10,307 nucleotides of DNA from Gracilaria caudata (taxonomy: Eukaryota > Rhodophyta > Florideophyceae > Gracilariales > Gracilariaceae): the NCBI GenBank assembly GCA_030374735.1, contig JASCIV010000917.1:1-10307 (forward strand), given 5' to 3'. Numbering within the stretch: position 1 is the first letter of the stretch; each line of letters opens with the position of its first letter. The notes below the pieces were generated by a model. The model did no database searches, was not told where the DNA came from, and was given only the letters and a program-made list of their open reading frames with translations. A program made the translations under genes and the position numbers. Below are positions 7,457 to 10,307 of the stretch, one piece after another.

Positions 7457-7501
7457 GCAATCAGCGCAATCTCCGCAATCTCCGCAATCTCCACAATCTC
7501 C
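7457..7501 (+). repeat. 9-bp tandem repeat, about five units
   Basis: Unit GCAATCTCC repeats exactly three times from 7466, then once with G to A (7493-7501), and is preceded by a degenerate unit GCAATCAGC (7457-7465). It encodes an Ile/Ser/Ala run in the open frames that cross it; these are probably not genes. Confidence 0.85.
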
Positions 7502-7734
7502 GCGGGACAAATTCTATCTCCCGAGTATGAGGTAACTTATACCTCTTGGTGGTCCTGCGCTTAGAAAGGACCGTTCTACAACTCACAGCCGCCGCCGTAA
7601 ACTGTCGGCGCTGTAGGAGCATCATGATGATGTTGCACGCCCGCACAAAAAGCTGCGCCTGCGCAATTAACGCTTGCTCCAACTACCTTAAACAAACATC
7701 CCATTCGTTCGCCCCGCTGTCTTGCAGTGTCGAA

Positions 7735-7790
7735 ACACGCAGCCTTCTGCCTCCATCGCCCGCATCAAAGCACAACACTTACTCGGGGTG
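7735..7790 (+). pseudogene. Remnant of the ARF 5' UTR, left copy
   Basis: CAGCCTTCTGCCTCCATCGC and the following CACAACA and ACTCGG match the ARF 5' UTR at about 2640-2697, which ends 43 bp before the ARF start. The match stops before any coding sequence: no exon 1 is present in the left copy, and the hAT-derived segment follows. The stretch 7365-7735 between promoter core and this remnant shows only short matches to the intact locus and no supported gene. Confidence 0.55.
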
Positions 7791-7910
7791 TATTTATGAC
7801 TCCTTTTTTCCTACGATTCGAAGTCAAATTGTCAAGCTATTTCACGATAATCATTCATCAAGTAGTCAGTAAAGTATTCATAGAATATCAAAGCCAACGT
7901 GAATGATAGT

Positions 7911-8285
7911 TTATTCTTTCTCTTGCTCAGAGCTTTCTAACATCTTTTGTGATACTTGAGCCACCGTTTTGCAGAACGCAGGCGCCTTTGGATGCAACAG
8001 TGTGTTCTGAGTTTGCGATAGAGTTTGAATCTTCAAATGAACAAATGACGGTATTATGTCCGCCATTTTGAGAGTTCCCGGTAAAAGAGACTGCCTCCGG
8101 TCTCCTTTAATGTGCCCTAAGTCCCTAAAGAGCCGTTCGGCTGACGTGGAAGATGCCTGAGCAGACTGTGCTGCTCTTGCAATGCGATTGAAAGGAACAA
8201 AACTTACTAGTCTATTACGTTCATTGTCCCACTTCCAGATGTTCAAAATCATACTCGGCTCTCTCCGCCCCTCTACTCTAGACAC
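7911..8285 (-). pseudogene. hAT transposase C-terminal fragment (dimerisation domain)
   Basis: An open stretch of 124 codons bounded upstream by TGA (8286-8288), without an ATG at its edge. Residues 26-85 fit the hAT C-terminal dimerisation domain: a hydrophobic segment (LVSFVPFNRIARAA), then ASSTSAERLFRDLG (44-57), equal to the family's P-x-SS-x-x-SERxFS-x-aG signature, then RRQSLLPGTLKM (63-74) in place of the K-R-x-x-L-x-P-x-x-v consensus. The rest of a transposase (BED finger, DDE catalytic core) is missing from the window, so this cannot be active alone. The stop TAA overlaps an AATAAA (minus strand, 7910-7915), which may be the original polyadenylation signal. It lies directly downstream of the ARF pseudogene, in the same orientation. 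Confidence 0.72.
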
Positions 8286-8317
8286 TCATGACTATGACAA
8301 ATTTTGACTCCTTTTTT

Positions 8318-8378
8318 TGACTACGGTACTACCACCAGAGCCGTAGTCAGTCAAAGTCACAAACTCTTTTGTGGTAGT
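8318..8378. repeat. Hairpin and subterminal-like repeats between the hAT fragment and the ARF pseudogene
   Basis: TGACTACGG (8318-8326) pairs perfectly with CCGTAGTCA (8341-8349) around a 14-nt loop. ACTACCAC in the loop (8328-8335) is also the reverse complement of GTGGTAGT (8371-8378), so two alternative stems compete. GTAGTCAGTC occurs twice (8343-8352 and 8374-8383). Clustered short repeats of this type are typical near hAT ends, but this identity is inference. Confidence 0.6.
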
Positions 8379-8407
8379 CAGTCTGTCTTGGATACGGCCC
8401 CGAAGAG

Positions 8408-8990
8408 ACTGCACCATTGTTTTGAGTTGGTTAGCGATCCAGTCCATGCCCTCGTATAAACCAGTACCAGCGGTGGCAGAAGATCGCACAATATGCTACG
8501 GACGATTGCGCAGCGAATGAATTCCGAATGCGTTGGTGATGTCCTTTTCGTTTGCGGCGTCGGGCAAGTCATCTGTGTTGGCAAACACGAGAAGGATGGC
8601 CTCTCTAAGTTCATCCTCCAAGAGCATCTTCTCAAACTCTTCTTTAGATTCTGGGAATGGGCACAATCGTTGCTATCCACTACAAATATTACGGCGTAAG
8701 TATCCATCATGTAGTGTCTCCCTATGTGACAAAACCTGTCTTCTCTGCTCACATCCCATGAAGTGACGGTAGTGTTCCTGTAGGACATTGATTCTACTTT
8801 TAAACCGAATGTGGGAGTGGTGGTGGAGATTTCAGCGCCCTTGAGTTGATGACAAATTGTTGTCTTTCCCGCGCCTGCCAATCCAACCTGCGAGGGGTAT
8901 TTGTGTATTATGAAGAGTGGACGGAATTATTTGGTGGTTAGTCAATGAGATGGCTGTAGAAGGGAAGGAGTGAGGACAGGGACCGGAACT
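8408..8990 (-). pseudogene. ARF pseudogene with its intron retained
   Basis: Exon 2 (8887 down to about 8408) matches the ARF gene across the G domain. Upstream, 8888 to about 8985 matches the ARF intron, including the branch site TGACTAAC and CAG acceptor, so the copy arose from DNA, not mRNA. It is broken: the donor GTATGT reads GAGTTC, exon 1 and most of the 5' UTR are missing, one base is deleted near 8665-8672 shifting the frame, the Trp of HPWYI is TAG (8496-8498), WDVGGQ reads WDVSRE and NKQD reads NTDD. The P-loop is GLAGAGKT. The frame then runs past the former stop to 8292, because the original stop region lost about nine bases. Confidence 0.93.
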
Positions 8991-9035
8991 CCATGAGGAA
9001 AGAGAACTGCGAAAGGTGACGAAAACAGAAAACTG

Positions 9036-9210
9036 AGATCGCGGCAGCAGCGCAGCCAATCAAAACAAAGCACGTGCTGTGAAGGGCGAGCCCTTGGCCT
9101 CGCGCACGTGCCGTGAAGAGCTCGCGCACACGCTTTCTTGTCACGTTCATTGTCACGGCGGCTACGTGTAGTACCTTCGTAGGAGCTGAGCTGACATGAT
9201 GACGTTCTAC
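9036..9210. promoter_or_regulatory. Right copy of the SSF1/ARF promoter core
   Basis: AGCCAATC (9054-9061, CCAAT box retained), two CACGTG boxes (9071-9076 and 9105-9110), a TACCTTCGTA (9172-9181) and TGACGT (9200-9205) align with the intact promoter or the left copy. The two CACGTG boxes lie in a repeated GCACGTGC-CGTGAAG context, suggesting a local duplication. It would point toward the dead ARF copy on the minus strand. Confidence 0.6.
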
Positions 9211-9214
9211 ACGA

Positions 9215-9564
9215 CTGCCTTCGAACCTTCTTGTTGATCATTGACATTAGCGTGATGCTCTCCGGCTCCAGTCGGTGGGAGGCCCACGCATGATGCGGGA
9301 TTGGCGTCACAGTGGTCGGTCCACATAGCACTACCTGCATCACTCTAGCAGCTCTTCTTCTTTCCTTGCGGTCTGCAAGTTGCAGAGCAGCGATTAAAAG
9401 CCAAGGCAGAAATAGGTTACAACCCGAGGAAGACAAACCGACTAACTCATACAAGCCACTTGCATATCTGCGCGCACAATGACGTCGAGTTCATACCAAT
9501 GGGGCTTTGGCGTATATGGCGCGTTGGGAACGCCTGTAAGGGGAGTAATCCAGTACGAAGGTAG
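9215..9564. mobile_element. Diverged relative of the MITE-like element
   Basis: The ends CTGCCTTCGAACCTTC (9215-9230) and GTACGAAGGTAG (9553-9564) are inverted and match the 16-bp ends of the 6902-7216 element with several changes. The interior shares blocks such as GGGGCTTTGG/CCCCATTAGT, CTCGACGT-ATTGTGC and GGGTTGTAAC. It lies at the same place in the right arm, so it was present before the arms separated. Confidence 0.5.
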
Positions 9565-9634
9565 CACTCTGCATAGTGGCAAGATTCTTGACTGACTACA
9601 TACCAGATCCACATATTGCGTCATTATGCGTTCG

Positions 9635-9664
9635 TTCGTACCTTCGCAGTTCGTACCTTCGTAC
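9635..9664 (+). repeat. 15-bp tandem repeat containing the TACCTTCG motif
   Basis: TTCGTACCTTCGCAG (9635-9649) is followed directly by TTCGTACCTTCGTAC (9650-9664). It falls between the SSF1 fragment and the MITE-like relative, in the position equivalent to the TACCTTTGTAG of the intact promoter. Confidence 0.8.
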
Positions 9665-9717
9665 ACCTCGCTGTGGCCAACAGCCGTCTTCATTTCGAGC
9701 CTTCGTAATCGAGAACG

Positions 9718-10100
9718 ATGCCGCGAAAAGTGGCCACAAGCGTTGTAAAAGACGCACAAGCAAGTTTGACACCAGCACTTCGGACTCCATTCCGCAGCTC
9801 TGTGTTTCGACGCGGATAGGATCCAATCTCCATTCGAGACTTTATCCCATGCTTGCGCACAGCGTTGATGCCTCATACCGCACGTCGTCTCAAGGAGTAA
9901 CGCTTTAACAGCATTCGCGACTATGTTTCAGTTGCCACTCAGATTGGGGAGATTACCTTTTGGATCTTGTCTGCCACCCCCAATTCGCCGTACTTACGAA
10001 TAACAAGAGCTCCACAGGGACCCACTCTTAGTTTCCGAGTCGTGGAGAGTTCACTTTCTGGTGACGTTCCAGCCAGGCAGAGATGACCCCTTGGGTTGCA
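9718..10100 (+). pseudogene. SSF1 5' fragment, right copy
   Basis: Matches the first about 127 codons of SSF1 and keeps the ATG (9718-9720, MPRK). It is broken: a single-base loss soon after the start, TAG replacing the Gln35 codon (GGATAG near 9817-9822), and TAA (9898-9900) at codon Arg62. The Arg62 stop is the same change as in the left copy. The match to SSF1 ends near 10100, and the sequence beyond (about 10100-10307) matches the left arm but not SSF1. Confidence 0.9.
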
Positions 10101-10307
10101 TTGCATTCACTAACGCAATTCAAACATGTACAAACTGGTGGTGCGACGGTACCGACACCATGCATGCATTCTCACTTCGATCAACGAAAATGCAATACGA
10201 ACATTTTGATGCATTGGTTTTGTTGGAGAGTGGTCGAGAGGAGAGCGCTTCATGTGATTTACTGTCGGTATAAAACGCGCTTTGCCAACCCGCACCCAAG
10301 TACTGCC

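Larger units (their letters stand above)
9010..10307 (-). repeat. Right arm of the large inverted duplication
   Basis: Reverse complement of the left arm (about 5964-7365), in the same order: window-end GGCAGTACTTGG block, SSF1 fragment, MITE-like relative, promoter block. Differences from the left arm include AGGTAATCTCCCC where the left copy and the intact gene both read AGTGCGTCACCCC, so the right arm has drifted more in places. It runs off the window at 10307. Confidence 0.85.

Noticed and set aside
7457..7501. The repeated array as a CRISPR
   Set aside because: The units are 9 bp and contiguous with no spacers, and the window is eukaryotic.
8942..9454. A 170-codon minus-strand open frame through the right arm
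   Set aside because: It crosses the promoter copy and the MITE-like relative, and the homologous left-arm DNA does not keep the frame open.

Overview
The window is nuclear DNA of a eukaryote, probably a GC-rich unicellular or simple alga-like or protist lineage. This rests on an Arf1-type GTPase gene with one short spliceosomal intron (GTATGT donor, TGACTAAC branch site, CAG acceptor), a Ssf1/Peter Pan ribosome-biogenesis gene, a CCDC6-like coiled-coil gene, an AATAAA polyadenylation signal, and the absence of operons or ribosome binding sites. The sequence does not fix the lineage. A red alga is possible but is only a guess.

Left part (1-3400), intact genes: a G-rich tract at the left edge; a 202-residue CCDC6-family coiled-coil gene (+, 400-1008); then, convergent with it, a SSF1/PPAN Brix-domain gene (-, 1169-2317). 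SSF1 diverges from an ARF1-type gene (+, 2740-3374, one 95-nt intron) across a 422-bp shared promoter carrying a CCAAT box. Ssf1 acts in 60S ribosome assembly in the nucleolus. Arf1 acts in vesicle-coat recruitment at the Golgi. Their only evident link is the shared promoter.

Middle (3400-5960): no intact gene. The minus strand carries broken coding-like stretches, mostly in one frame but cut by stops and frameshifts, from about 5722 down to 3649. I read this as an old, unrecognised pseudogene. It is followed by two 39-bp direct repeats and purine-rich DNA.

Right part (5964-10307), a broken duplicate of the left part: two diverged arms in inverted orientation (about 5964-7365 and about 9010-10307, the second running off the window) each contain a 5' fragment of SSF1 and the SSF1/ARF promoter. 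Between them lie an ARF pseudogene that kept its intron (-, about 8408-8990), a hAT-transposase C-terminal fragment (-, 7911-8285), small hairpins and a 9-bp tandem repeat. Both SSF1 fragments share the same Arg62-to-stop change, so they descend from one already dead copy. Within the arms is a 315-bp MITE-like element with perfect 16-bp terminal inverted repeats (6902-7216). Its ends are built from an 8-bp unit, TACCTTCG, that recurs many times in this half and appears as a single variant at the matching point of the intact promoter.

The strongest candidates for something undescribed are the TACCTTCG element family and its insertion at the SSF1/ARF promoter, and the inverted amplification of that promoter module.
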